A stretch of 64,000 nucleotides of DNA, taken from Oxytricha trifallax (Eukaryota; Ciliophora; Spirotrichea; Sporadotrichida; Oxytrichidae). The position numbers were made by a program, and so were the translations under genes. Under the pieces are notes generated by a model. That model was not told the origin of the DNA, made no database searches, and saw only the letters and a program-made list of their open reading frames with translations. The stretch is taken from positions 1 to 64,000 of the forward strand of contig ARYC01001469.1 in assembly GCA_000711775.1 (NCBI GenBank). The letters are read 5' to 3'. Shown one piece after another: positions 47,515 to 60,326 of this stretch; within the stretch, counting starts at the first letter, position 1; the number at the start of each line of letters is the position of its first letter.

Positions 47515-47840
47515 TCTCAACACAGAACTGATTCAGAATTTTGATCTCTAGCTGAGAGTACAGTATTTCCAAAATAGTTGCAGTTAGGTTTTCACTGTTT
47601 AAATTTTCAAAAATATTTGGGGTTTAGGTTTAAGATAGAAATTGTTGATGAAGTAGTAGATAAAGTAGAAATATAATGGCATTGACAATAATCAGAATAT
47701 TAAAAAGACCTAAGAGAAATAGTAAAAACCTGATTTTTAAAATTCATATTATTTAAGTTAACATTCTCCATATTTAGGTTGTAATAAATCAATTTCTAAT
47801 TAAAAATTAATATTCAAATCTAATATTGGAATAATGAAAA
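47515..47840. mobile_element. ~326-bp interspersed repeat inserted in TBE
   Basis: Interrupts the 57-kDa/22-kDa spacer relative to the copy at 20590-20650. It carries TTCCAAAATAGTTGCAGTTA, TTGGGGTTTA, GTTGATGAAGTAG and TCAAATCTAATATTGGAATA. The same string of motifs recurs at 60990-61318. It is a short non-coding repeat family. Confidence 0.75.
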
Positions 47841-48296
47841 AATATACCTTGATAAACTATAATAGGAGAGTATAAGGCACTCTGGTAGATTCTTTGCTGA
47901 GAGGTAAGTAAATTAACTAACCATAAAAAACTGTAAGTTGACATATTTAATGAGAATTTTGAGGTGGAGTTATTAAACATTTTAAAATTTAATATGCTCC
48001 TAATTAAGTTTTAACCTTAAAATTTAACTCCTAATAAAGTTTGTACTTAATTTGGAGGACCTCCTAAAATAATTAAACATTTTTAGGACCAATTTAATGG
48101 AGATAGATTGATAAAAATGGAAATCAATCTGTGAAACTTGGAACAAGCTTTTCAATGCTTCTACTCATATCTTTTCAAGGTTGACCTCCAGTAGGTCCTC
48201 CCTATTTAGTAGTAAGATTTTAATAAACTTAGAATGGATATCCATAATTTTAAATTTCATTAACATTTCTAGAAAGAGGAAGCAAGATGGAGTCTA

Positions 48297-49076
48297 TGAA
48301 TGATGCAATGAAGAGAATTTAATCACAAGAATTGATAGGAAAATTTCGAAGTAAGGAGGACCTCTATAGATATTTGGTATAGCAAGGTAATTTCTTTACT
48401 ATAATTAATAAATCAATTGTAGTTTGATTATTCTTGCCAACTTAGGAAGGAACAAAAACATCATTCTTAAAAGCCTTACTAAGTGAAGAGATAAAAGTTT
48501 TTAAGACCAATGAAATAAAGATGATTGAGATACCTAACTACCCTGAAATCTCAGTGACAAACCTCTATGATGATGCTATGAGTGATCCAGATGTTGCTCT
48601 GTACCTACCATCAAAGTTACAACTCTCAAATAAGTTACCAGAGAGAAACTTCTTCTTTGGAGTTCTTGGAACTCTTAAACCAGAGTACTTAAGTGAAGTA
48701 ATTTAAAAAGCTCACAAAAATGCTACAGCATCTCTCCTGAAGAGAAAGATAAGCAGGGAATCAAAATCAGTGACTCGTGGCTGTAGGAACTGCAGAAGCA
48801 TCCATTCATCTCAAGTAAGCATAGTCTTCTAACTTTATAGAAAAACCTGGTACTGCTATTTACTTGATGAAAGAGCGCAGCAAATTAAACACAGAGAGAA
48901 AGTCTCAAGTAAAGCATGAACTGAGTAAGAGACTCTTCAAAGATTTATAAAAAGTCAGAGGAGATGAATATAGATGCAGGGGCTGGCACTAAGAGAAGAA
49001 ACATGGGCCCAAACAAGCCTTAAGAGGAAGAAAAGAAAGAGAAGCCAGATCCTTTACGGGTAAATTTAATCTGTGA
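48297..49076 (+). pseudogene. TBE 22-kDa gene (inverted copy), decayed
   Basis: ATG 48297 to the homologous TGA at 49074-49076. MIEIPNYPEISVTNLYDDAM onwards is identical to the copy at 19307-20097 over about 60 residues. The intron-like segments are in the same places: GTATAGCAAGGTAA...CAACTTAG, and GTAAGCATAGTCTTCTAACT through TTTATAG. An extra A near 48953 shifts the frame before the Lys/Glu-rich tail. Confidence 0.82.
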
Positions 49077-49082
49077 ACTTAT

Positions 49083-50134
49083 TCATTCATTTAAATCTAA
49101 AACTTAGTTATATACACAAAATCTCCCTTCTCTTGCACATACTTTTGTTTTAACATCGCTGACTCTCTTAGCAGCACTCTTTATAAATCGATTGTATCTA
49201 TCTTCAAATCGTGCATCAAGTGATAGAGTAAAGTTTCTTGTAGTGGCCTTTCAATAACCCCCAATATAATTCATTTCCATTCAACTAAGGGCTGCAAGGA
49301 ACATTAAATACAGGTGTTATTTTAGCCTTTCATATTCCTTTCTTGAGTCTTTAGTTTTATGAACTGTCAAGTTATCACCGAATAGAATAATCTCTTTGTC
49401 AGCGTACTTATCTCTCTGAATTATTGCAAGAACTTAATATATTGTTCAGTCTTTATAGAACGAGGGTGAATAACATAAGTCACGAGGCCATTATCTTCAC
49501 TTATTCCACCAAGAATAGCATGAGCTTACACCTTAAGCTTTTAGTCATAAACTTCTATATTACAATACTTCTTGTACCAAGACCTTGATTGATATAAAGG
49601 TATTGAATGTAAATATTGCCTCATCAGCGTGTGTGAACTTTATATTATGCTCTTAAGACCTCTGCATTTAATCAAATATATAATTTAAATTAGTCTAATA
49701 AAAAGGAACATTAAAGTCAATCACTCTCTTTATGCAATTGACTGTCTTGTATGATATTTCATTCGTTTTATATATGTTAGCTATCAATTAAGCAGATATG
49801 TGAAGCTCAGGAAATTGGCGATGAAATTTCACTGCCCTCTAGGCTAGAGAGAAATGAGCCCAGTATTTAAGAGTCTTATCATTAATAAGATATTCAATAT
49901 GATGCTGCTAAATTTTTAAGGGTCTCTTAGGCTTATAGTTAAGATGCTATCCCTTTAAATCCAAGCTAATAGACAGTGAGACCTCACAGTTGTTTGAGAT
50001 TTATGGAAAAGCCTTGCTATAGACGTATAATTCAGAACAGGCTTAAGTTATTCACTTTATTTTTCACATCCATAACGCAACTTAAACAATAAATCTATAT
50101 ACTCACTGTCATAAACTGACCCCAAGCCTCGCAT
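49083..50134 (-). pseudogene. TBE 42-kDa transposase (inverted copy), frameshifted
   Basis: Starts MRGLGSVYDSEYIDLLFKLR at 50134 and ends at TGA 49083-49085. It is closely similar to the intact gene at 18251-19300 but shows several indels. One lies after the RSHCLLA region, one in the HADEA region and one near the last catalytic block. Its length is not a multiple of three. The HADEA and GDNLTVHK blocks (the latter with Val-Asp changed to Gly-Asp) are still readable. Confidence 0.88.
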
Positions 50135-50149
50135 ATACTCACTTAAATT

Positions 50150-50272
50150 ACTAATATTTAAACATTAAACCCCTAAATAAACCCTATTAAAACCCTAATA
50201 AAGTATGAACTAGTAGTCTACTTTTATCAATCAAAAACTTAATCAAACTACTGAAAGGGTTTTGGGGTTTTG
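50150..50272 (+). repeat. TBE terminal repeat, right end of the inverted copy
   Basis: AAACCC units, then AATCAAACTACTGAAAGGG and TTTTGGGGTTTTG ending at 50272; ATT follows. Confidence 0.9.
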
Positions 50273-51184
50273 ATTATTTATATAGATATTTTTCCCTAAA
50301 ATTACTTCATTTAACGTCTGTACAATTTGTTAAACTATAAAGACTTTCGTAAATTATATGATTATCTTTTACTAATATAATTCTAGTAGCAGGCAGTATG
50401 AATAAATTAAACTTTATTAATTACAGAGAATTGATTCTTAACTAATATAACGCTTTATGAACCATATTTTACATAATAAATAAACTAATTAGAAATTATA
50501 TATAACTTTAAGATAGCTTAATTAGTGAAATAATTAGACAGATTATTTATAAGAACATTTAAATTTATTACCTTAAAACTAAAACAACATTTTGAAAATT
50601 AACAGAAGAAATTAAAAACAAGAAAAAGAATAATAGATAAAAAATAGAACGGAACTATTCTTGTTGAAAAATGTAGTGGTTAATTAGATAAATTACTTTT
50701 AGGGGAGGACAGTAGGGAATGAGACACTATTACAATAATTGCAAATATTTCGTAAATAGGAAACACTTAATAGATGAAACTTAAATAAACGAGCAGTAGA
50801 ACTATCGAGATCGAACAAGATAGTATTTTATTGACTACAGGATCATTGAGTTAGACAATCAATGTGATTTTAACTTATTCTTAAATGTTTTTATCAATAT
50901 AAATGTAATAAATCATATTTAAAAATTAGCAAACATGTGTATACTGATAAAAAATCAAAGATTAAAAATTAATGGATACATTAAAATAGAAGCACCATTC
51001 ACTCCTTTTAACATATCATACGATTTAAAAATAACACAAAAGAAATATAGGGCCATGCAACACGAGTTATAACCTTCACAACGAAAAACATTTTCATATA
51101 AGGCTATTAAATAATCAACAAGTTTCAGATTCAACTCACAAAAACTCAATATAAAGTAGATGACAACTGTAACATTGACTAACT

Positions 51185-51670
51185 ATGGACTCAACAGCTG
51201 ATATGATGCTAAGACTCTTAACTATTACCAACAAGTTTATAAAGCCCTTATAAATTATTGCAAAATCTAATTCAAACTCCGTGTCTTTATGGGAAGCATT
51301 TCTCATGCTGGATCAACCTAGTTGCCTACCTCAAATCTATAAAGAAGAATTTTAACCTGTACCATATCAGAATGCCAACCTAATCACTAAGAAAATACCA
51401 TATGATGATAATGAAGTAGACTAGAGATTGGATGAGGAAGTAGTCCAATTCGACCAATATGATAACTTCGATTCATATGAAGATGAATCTAGTCAATACA
51501 CATAACTAAAACAAGAAAATAATCAGTTATGCCTAGAATGGAGTTTCAAAAATGAAGGCTTATAAAACAAATACCCAGAGAAAGCTCAACTATCTTTATT
51601 GACATTGTAAAATAGGTGTAAATAAATGTGTTAAATTCATCACGGGCTACCTCAATTGCTATATATATGA
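51185..51670 (+). CDS. 161-aa acidic ORF, intact in ciliate code
   Basis: ATG 51185 to TGA 51668-51670 with many TAA/TAG glutamines. It starts MDSTADMMLRLLTITNKFIK, has an acidic middle (DDNEVDQRLDEEVVQFDQYD) and ends with a Cys/His-containing RCKQMCQIHHGLPQLLYI. The order resembles the frame at 16502-16933. It is followed 150 bases later by another intact frame and, 3 kb downstream, by a LINE 3' end. It may therefore be a retroelement ORF1-like protein or a small germline-limited gene. Confidence 0.5.
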
Positions 51671-51820
51671 AGAATTTAATCAAGAATTTTATAAATAAAA
51701 AAGATTATTTTTAATAATATAATAATATAAATTAAAATTATAAAAACATTATTAATTAATTATTAATATGGTTAGTTAAGATTGATCTAATCAATTAGAT
51801 ATGTAAACAATCCCTAAGGC

Positions 51821-52612
51821 ATGCCTTAAAAACATATTCGATACAAAAGAATACTTTATCAATATATGGATAAATACCACAAAGACGGGATTCTACGAAA
51901 ATATTAAGAAATGCTAAAAAATTATCTCAGCTTTTTTCTAGTAAGTAAACAAGCGTAAACTAATAAAAAAAGTTCTAATTATAGACATTAAACTAAGAAT
52001 GTATAAACATTAGATCAGAACTCATTCAGCGCTTGGAACAGATTTGGATTTACCAGCCTATTCAGACTCTTCAACTCTTCCAAATTAAAGAATACTACCG
52101 CAAATGATGCTGTCTGTATAAGTATTGACAAAGACTTCTACAATTACCTTAACATAGCTGAGATTCATGCCAAATGCCTATAAAAATTCATAATTTGTTT
52201 AATCCTACCTAACATAGATAATTACTACAAGAATTAAGTCTACGATTAAAAATATAGAAGTCAGATTCAACATCTAAGTCAAATATTTTTACAATTCCTT
52301 CAAATACAAAAGTTATAGAGATATAATCCTAACTTCAAACAAAAGAAAATCAAGGAAGTTAATGAAATAAGCAAGGAAGATAAAGAAGAAAGAAATAATT
52401 GTTCAACTGAAAAAGTTAGAGAAAAGAATAGGCTTAGTTTACAATTAAGTGAAATCTCCTGTTTTAAAAGAACTTTCCCCGGCATACTACTACGTATTAA
52501 ATATTTGAAGTTCTCCATTAACATCAATTTGATTATGTTATTATTATAATAATTAATTCATTTAAATATAGTCACTCTGTTTATATTACTGCCTGTCGTA
52601 TAAGTCACATGA
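51821..52612 (+). CDS. 263-aa ORF, intact in ciliate code, unassigned
   Basis: ATG 51821 to TGA 52610-52612, one of the longest uninterrupted frames in the window. It starts MPQKHIRYKRILYQYMDKYH. The middle has SFSAWNRFGFTSLFRLFNSS and SIDKDFYNYLNIAEIHAKCL. The C-terminal third is Lys/Glu-rich (KKIKEVNEISKEDKEERNN), then hydrophobic. A parallel frame 51801-52508 is also open, but this one has the more protein-like composition. No domain was recognised. Together with the preceding frame it could be one transcription unit. Confidence 0.45.
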
Positions 52613-53520
52613 ATTTACAATTAATTTGATGAGCAGAGATTCCTTTTGAAGTATGGTTTCTTTGAATTAAATTCTCAGAAGATACAATTTTATCATTAAA
52701 ATCTTAGAAATATATGTATACAGTAATATTATGTGGTACGATAGGATCAATAGAGTAATAGTGGTGATATGTAATAGCATCTCAAGAAGTAGAATATAAA
52801 GCTGCTTAATTTAAGAGAAAAAGTAGTTTATACTATCTGCCAATAGTTTTTATTCAAGGAAGATATAGATCACTAAAAAATAAAATAAATGCTAAAAAAT
52901 ACAATAAGAGTCACAAATAAAATTTAATAAAATTAGATGCATTATAATTTTTATACATACTATCTTTACGATAAGCAGAGTGAGATAAGGGGATTTATGT
53001 ATTTTTAAAATATATTTTGGCAAAACTACATTAATAAACAATATGAGGATGGTCGATATCTACTTAGAATGATTAATAAGTTAAAATTTGGAAATTATAT
53101 ATTTTCTACACATTTTTTACTTCTCACTAATGACATATAGTCAGCTATAAGATCTATTATATATCAATAAAAAATATTATAATTTAAATGGAGAAGTAGT
53201 TACAATTTATAGTCTCCTTAAATTACAAGGAACACAATGATTAAAATAGAAACAATTTATTGAAACAATTTAATTAGATGCATTCCAAAAAGATACTATA
53301 TAAGCTAAAAACTCATCAGAAAATTGTAAAGTATATTAATTATGAATATATAACTTATATAAAAACAAGAAAATTAGCAAATGATATTAAGGGTGATTGC
53401 ACACAAGTTCTAGTGGCAAAGTAACATGATAAACTCTCTGATATTACCAGTGAGATTTGAACATTTAAAATATTTAAATCCTAATTTTTCCTAAGAGATA
53501 CTCTTAAAATAGTGTTAATC

Positions 53521-54597
53521 ATGAAAGACTACTTGGCAGAGATGAAGAATCAGCTTGTAAAAGCTGGTTATGCCATGGTCCTAAATCAACCCTATTTCGA
53601 AAAGTTATCCAACACATGTTTTTATTCTCAATTTCAGGAAGAAAATAAAATTAATTGGTTCTTGAATAAAATGGTTACCGTCAGATAATTTTCACAGCTA
53701 TCTGCAAAGATGCTCAAAAAATGTAATTTAATAAGACTTTTCTTATATCGTGCTCAATAATATAGTAAATTCAATCACATTAGCTGTTATTGGTTAGCAT
53801 CATATAACAATTGCTTATATGTGTATGCCATACTCGGATGATAATCCAAGTGAGCATGAAAGATAACATGAACCTTTGGAAAATAGGGCAAGAAATAACA
53901 ATCTTAAAAATGAATGACGATAGTTAGAAGCAACCATAATTTATTGCATAATGTCGAGTATAAATGTTATATGATTATAGTTTAAACATTTATTTTTTCA
54001 ATAATATATTGACCACATTGAATAAAACACTTATCGAAGCGATTACTAATATTATCTTGTTGGATTATAGAATAGGAGGTTCAGAAAATTAAGAGTACTG
54101 TCAATAAGTAATGAAACTGTTTTAAATATTAAAATAAAAAATAAGGGAAAGAAACAGAAATGATTTAAAATTAATAAAGTCAGAAAATCAACTTCTATAA
54201 ACTCAATGATTGTACTCTATGTTGATGCAAAAAGATATGGCCCACAACAATTTAGAAACTAAATCTTCCCACATATTGAATAATTATCTGTGTTCAAAAC
54301 TAAACCAAAAAGTATAGAAATGGGTGGTACCTCATAAAATTGAATTGAAATTCAAGAAAGAAGAGGACGCAAACATATTCATGCTCAACTGGCACAAAGA
54401 AAGGTCACTAACCACAAATTTTGGAAAGGAGTTTCAAGATGGAAGAAAAGAGAAAACTCGAACATCCAAATTAAGACAAAGAAGATCTAAGGAAGACCTG
54501 ATTACTTATAATGAATAGGGCTTGACCCTTATATATTATAATATATTTAAGATTGGGGATCCCCATAGAGACCTTAATGTTATCACATTATTATTAT
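53521..54597 (+). mobile_element. LINE C-terminal part and 3' end, plus strand
   Basis: Frame 53521-53841 (106 aa) starts MKDYLAEMKNQLVKAGYAMV. The next frames include NNNLKNE and MLNWHKERSLTTNFGKEFQD before LITYNEQGLTLIYYNIFKIG, encoded by GAATAGGGCTTGACCC and its continuation. The terminal GGGGATCCCCATAGAGACC stem region and TTATTATTATTTT tail match the other LINE 3' ends. Frame changes show that it is inactive. Confidence 0.6.
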
Positions 54598-54965
54598 TTT
54601 AAAAAAATGAATAACCCGAAAATTCAAAAGAATGAATGCATTTTAAAAAGGAGTATAAGATGCGAGGTTGTAGATAATAATAATAATAAGAATAATAATA
54701 ATTATAAATAGAAGAATCTTTATATAATTAAAAAGAAAAAGACACTTACATGGAAGAAAAGAAATAGAATTCACACCATCAATAGAGTTAGCAAGGATAT
54801 CGTTATAGATTGAGTAACTACAAAAATCAGGCGATATCAATAAGTTTTAATACTTAAATAATTTGAGAGAAGTCATATACTAGCACAAAGATAAAATTGA
54901 TAATAAGAAACCCCTCTTCATGGAATGAGAAAAAACGAACTTTAGAAAATTTCGCTAATAAATAA

Positions 54966-55571
54966 ATGGTGTTCAAGAGCAGACTGAAAATTGGACACAC
55001 CACACCCGAGAAAAAGAATGAGCTAATTATAAGCCTCATAGATAAATCTAAAAACACTAGAACAGCCATGCATGTATAAAAGCCGAATAAATAAAATTCA
55101 AGAACCTAATATATCTTTCAGAGGTTAAATGCAAAGAATTTGATATAATAATTCATGACACAAAGGTTTAGTCTACTTTAACAAAATTGGTGGTGGCTTA
55201 TTATGCTGTAAAATTACCTCGAATAAGAATAAGATAGCCCTAATTAAGATCATGGGAAAGAAAAGATGTCAAAAATAAAAGCCTCGGGTTGGATCTTCGT
55301 TCTGAAAAATAATGAAACTATTGAAAAGATACCAAAGAAGCCTGTCTACTCGAGGATAAAATTCCAGTAAAAAACATACAAGAAAAATTCAATGTAAATT
55401 TGCATGAATAAACTGGAGGAAACTCAGATCAAATAAAAGATATCGGAGAAGTTGCTTATTCTAATAATCCTAAATGACAAAGCCATAGAACTAATGGAGA
55501 AAAGGATAGGAGGAACAAAATGTAAGATAGATAACAGATTTATGATGGACCTTATGTCATTAAGAGCTTGA
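54966..55571 (+). CDS. 201-aa ORF of element E2
   Basis: ATG 54966 to TGA 55569-55571, uninterrupted in the ciliate code. It starts MVFKSRLKIGHTTPEKKNEL and contains KIKASGWIFVLKNNETIEKI and KLLILIILNDKAIELMEKRI. The last stretch may correspond to ILPSIVLDDKCNALW in element E1, a segment resembling the W/LxDxxI opening of Ulp1 domains. It lies just upstream of the DCG-containing frame. The role is unknown. Confidence 0.45.
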
Positions 55572-55732
55572 TAATACTAGTAATTTGCTAAAGCATCATG
55601 CTAAACTGCAGAAACTGGGTTATTCTCAGAATTATTGAGATTACGAAATGACAGATTGGTAATTCAAAATAATTTCTGTACAGCATTAAATAATAATGAT
55701 AATAAACTTAATATAATCCAGAATTATTTTGA

Positions 55733-56035
55733 AGCAGGACAATAAGTTACGAGATAATTACCATAAAGTGCTATGCTTTGATTATTATTTATAAACAAGA
55801 ATTGAATTAGACAATAGACTCAGAAGACTGCGGGATAATGAAATTCTTAGTAGTAAATCAATATATATTAGAAATCCTTGAAGAAAAGATATAATATATT
55901 TTTTAATTTCGCATTAGACTACGTGAACATGAGATATACCAATTAAAGTTAGACCAAAGATACATGAAAATAGAGATTGGGAAATCTGACATTTTAGCAG
56001 ATAAGGGAGGTAAAGATCATTAAGATTAGAAATGA
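55733..56035 (+). pseudogene. Ulp1 (C48)-like domain frame of element E2
   Basis: A 100-aa open frame ending at TGA 56033-56035. It carries QTIDSEDCGIMKFLVVNQYI, matching the DCG block of element E1. The C-terminal part is charged (RLREHEIYQLKLDQRYMKIE). A separate Gln/Glu-rich frame near 56250-56427 closes the element. The protease idea rests on the DCG motif only. Confidence 0.4.
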
Positions 56036-56439
56036 ATTCTTATCTCTGGTAAAATGAAAATGGATAATAATGCATAAATATTAACTCAGAGGTTGACACG
56101 AGGGATGATATGATTCTTATGAAAGTAACGAGATATGAGAAGAAGTCGTTTTAGTAAATGAGCGATGCCTGGAGGTAGCAGTAAAATATAAACACAACAA
56201 GAAATAATGCATGAATGGACAGATGGAAGAAAGGGACTTAGTTCTCATCTGATCACAAAACATGCAAAGCCAGTAGTTGTGTGAGTCTAACCATACAAAA
56301 CAGTAGGATGAGGAGATAATCTAAATTTAGATGTCAAACGAGGCCAAGGTTAGCAAAGATGATGTGAAGAATGAAAAGTAGCAATTAAATGAGGAAGAAG
56401 CGCTTGTGGAAAATAAGAAAGATTGAAGTAGGTGATTTT

Positions 56440-59400
56440 AGGGAATTACAAATCAATCAAATTGTTCTTCGTTGAAGTAATGCTATATAATTTACCTTTT
56501 GTAATTATCAATCTATTTCATTTATCAATGTATTTTATAACATTCATTATAACATCATTCTCATTAATTATATTGTATCAAATGTTTATTAATTAACTTC
56601 CTGTTATTTTTGGTGATTTTTAAGTAATATTATTCTTATAATTTGATTAAATTATGAAATGATACCTGAACTAATATGATAAAATAAGTTAATTACTGTT
56701 TATAAAATAGTATAATATGTAATCACATATCGATTTCCTTTTCATTAATCGTTAAATAATATGAGTAATTATAAAAAAATTACTGTTAACTTTATTTAAA
56801 ATGTAAAGAATATATTGGTTTCTTTTTAAGTGAGAAATGTTTATGAATAAATATTGATAACTTATTTTTTAAAAAATTATTAATAACTAAATTTAAGTTT
56901 TAAATTTGAGTATATTAGTCAACTGAATATGTATTGCTTATTTTAAAAGAGTACTATTCATTTGTAATATATGCTTGTTAATTTCAAGTAAGACTTATAG
57001 TGAAAAATACTATATCAGCCTCTATTTAATGCAATTGCCTTAGTATATTATTATTTTCGATTAATATAATATAGAATTTTATAGGTAAAAATGCTTCAAA
57101 TTTAAAACACAAAAGTAACACAATATATAAAAGGGTTAAGTTTATTTTCATTAATTCCTGTAAAATCAGCTACAACAAAAAAGAACATTAAGGCTTTACA
57201 ACACATGATTTATAATGTATATCATCTTAAGTTTACTTTCTAAATGTTTTATGATTTTGAAAATATTCAAATTTAAAATTTAAAACAATGAAGTGAGATT
57301 TTATATAGAAGGTTTTGGTTCATAAAAAGAATACTAGTAATTGTCAATACAATGCCTTAAATAAAGTGACTATGGACAGATAACTGCTTAACATTCAGTG
57401 AGCTCATATAAGTCATGCTTTTATTTTTTTTCTACCAATGTTACTGGATACCTTTTTGAAAGAATTATTATATGTGAAAAGCCATCAAAACGTTTAGAAG
57501 GAATGGTTTCAGTTAAATGATTAATTTAGTTCAAATATAAAGCATGATAAAATGAATATAAGTCATAAAACTTTGTAAATTCCTAACTTAATTTATTATC
57601 AATAGAGTTGTGAATAACTTTAAAACGAAGAGGATGCTATTCTTTTATCATTAGGTAAGTAATTTTAGGCAAGTATCACAAGGAAATAAATAGAAAACTT
57701 TACAATTAAAAGAAGCAAAAGGTAGAAAATAGTGTTGAAAGTTAATTAAAATAATTAATTATGAGCATATCAAAAGAGAAAGAAAATAGATTAATTAATA
57801 TAAAACCAATTTGATGAGATATTAGTATGTAGAAGTTAAATGCTAAAACTTTTAATGAGAATATTAAATTTCTTGTATAGCATTCTACTTATTTTAATTT
57901 TGGGTTAACTAATTAGAATGTTTTGAGTTTAAGCTTATATGAAGTCTTAAATTTATTTGATTTAGCATTTATCAGACTTAAGATAGCGATTAAACCTTTT
58001 ACTCAGCTACAAAAATGACTTATCCTTCTCTCATCCTTTGAACGAGTCAATTTTCTTTAAACCCATCAGATTTTATAGCAGTTGACCTACTGAGCTTTCT
58101 ATTCCTTATTATCCTTTTATGAATAAATCTAACATAGATTTTTATTAATTGTGAAGACGGTTATATAATATTAGGTGTTTTTTATCAGTTTATAGTATGA
58201 TAAGAAATAAAGAAAATAAATTCCAAATACAAATAATTTAATTTAAAGTGAATTTCATGAGAGATGTTAATCCTGACTAACCATTATTTTAGTAATTCGT
58301 TGAGTATCATGAATATTACTATTGAAAGATTTTATTTTTATGATAAATAAACAATAATAACAAAAATACTCAAACAAAAGCCTCACAAGGTTCGTAATTA
58401 AACATATTAATATCCAATAATCAATTATATTATAGATTGTTCACAGTAAATAGAATAATATTTCAAAAATAATAATTTATAAGTTATTTATATTGCTTCT
58501 ATTGAAAGAAGTATTGCTTTCTTTATTAAAGAATTAACAAATAATAATAGTAATAATGGTATTAAAGTAATTTTGTTGAGTAAGATTCAATAACCTTTAC
58601 AAAAAGAAGAATTTTATGAAATGGAATCAATCATAACAAGATTATTCAGATATTAACAACTTTATATAATAAATTAGCCGGGGTTTCATAATCTGGAAAA
58701 AAAATAGGAATTTATGATTAATCAATGATTTTCATCATTATACAATTAGAATATCTAAAAGTACCTTAATTCATTTCTATTTTTTGTAAAATATGATATT
58801 ATTTACACAAATAAATAACTATTAATGCAATAACATCGAAATTAGATTAATGAAATTATAGTTTACATATAAGTTAAAATCTTTCATATATACCATAAAT
58901 GCAAAATACTCTTTAAAATACAATTAAAATCAATTTTCAATAAAAGGAGGATCTAAGGTTTTATTTTAGTGTTTACATGCAATAGCTAAATTACAGAAAA
59001 GTATATAAATTTTTTATTATATGCTATTTTAGGCCAGCAAGAAATGTTATTAGTCAATTAATGAAAGATAGATAAACATGAATAAATAATAAATAATTGT
59101 CATTATTTGTTATTATTTTATTAAACTGTTGTCTTTTTAATGATTCTGACAATTTGACTTTCAAAATATTGAATATTATTTTGTTATTATATAGATTATT
59201 GCTTGCACAAAATTGATTCAGAATATTTATTTCTAGTCTTATCTGAAGAATTTCCAAAATCATGGAAGAAAATTTATTATGTTTACTATAAGTTTGGGAA
59301 ATTGAGTTTAAGTTTGTCATTGTTATTAATGTTGTCATTGTTGCTATTACTGCTACTATTATTGTTGCTATTATCAGTTTTATATTCAATTTTAAATTTA

Positions 59401-59940
59401 TTGTTCTTATGTCTTCTACAAAGTGAAAAAAAACTGATATTTAAAATTAATGTCAATAATAACTTGCTGCATATTTTGACATTAGTAAATCAAATTATGA
59501 TGAAATATTAATTTTTAATTTAAATATTCGAATAAATTATATTGTCTTGTCAATTTTTTTATGTTTAATATTTAGAACTTAAATAATTTCCAATACTTAA
59601 ACATATTATATTTCTTTTGTAAGATGTGGGAATTTATTTTATCTATATTAATTTCTTCATGATAATATTTAATTTATTACCATTCAAAGAGTTTGCTTTT
59701 AAATTAATTTTTACAGCTTTCTATCTTAATTTTCATCTCTTTCTTTGAAACTTCCTCTACTCTTTAGCGTGTTATTTATTTTGGCTCACTTGTTCTCATG
59801 TTAAGCTGTGTATATATTTTAATCATATAAGCTTATGATTTATTCTTTTTTTTATAAGGATTCTTAAGTCATAATATGTAGATAGTAAGATTTTAATAAT
59901 GATAACAAATACTTCATTGATTCCATTTGATATCTGAATA
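56440..59940. other. AT-rich region without clear genes
   Basis: Long AT-rich stretch. 59205-59290 resembles the start of the 326-bp repeat (GATTCAGAATATTTATTTCT, GAATTTCCAAAATCATGG) and may be a truncated copy. 59315-59380 is a TTG/ATT-rich low-complexity run. Confidence 0.45.
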
Positions 59941-59942
59941 AA

Positions 59943-60326
59943 TCAAGAATATTTGAGGTGGATGAAAGGATCTCTCTTATTGTTGCGAGGACTTGCAAAA
60001 GCCATATCGTCGTCTTCAATTTATTTTAAAATCATGTTATGACTATATATTATAAAGGTATGATTAATATTATTTTAGGATGACTTTATCATAGGAGACT
60101 ACACATTTGTATATGACTATTTAGATGTTATGAAATCCAATTCGAACAAACTTAATCTACGTAGACTACTCCTTGGGAAGTCGCATGTGGCCACTAATAT
60201 TTCAAAAATTGCTATAATAATCCTCTTCTTTGCCAAATTCTCACAAAGAACTTTGCCATGAATCATCTCATCTTTAGATGACAAAAAATGCCTATCTTCA
60301 AAAAGAATTTCTAAAACTAGGCCTAG
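59943..60326 (-). CDS. coding island with two competing frames
   Basis: The minus-strand frame (127 aa, TGA 59943-59945) reads LGLVLEILFEDRHFLSSKDE, GKVLCENLAKKRIIIAIFEI, then DDDMAFASPRNNKRDPFIHL. The plus strand over 60064-60261 is also open and protein-like (DDFIIGDYTFVYDYLDVMKS, NKLNLRRLLLGKSHVATNIS). GC is higher than in the flanks. Only one strand is likely to be real; the minus frame is longer, while the plus frame has the more convincing composition. It may be a macronuclear-destined segment. No family was recognised. Confidence 0.4.

Larger units (their letters stand above)
45879..50272. mobile_element. second full-length TBE, inverted and decayed
   Basis: The left end is CCCAAAACCCTTTCAGTAGT (outermost bases lost) and the right end GGGTTTTGGGGTTTTG at 50272, followed by ATT. 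Genes in order are 57-kDa (-), 22-kDa (+) and 42-kDa (-), the mirror image of 18143-22924. Without a ~326-bp insertion at 47515-47840 it is about 4.07 kb. All three genes carry frameshifts. Confidence 0.92.

Noticed and set aside
48521-48706. Stand-alone 61-aa protein starting MIEIPNYPEI
   Set aside because: In the ciliate code its TAA is Gln, and it is the middle of the larger TBE 22-kDa gene.
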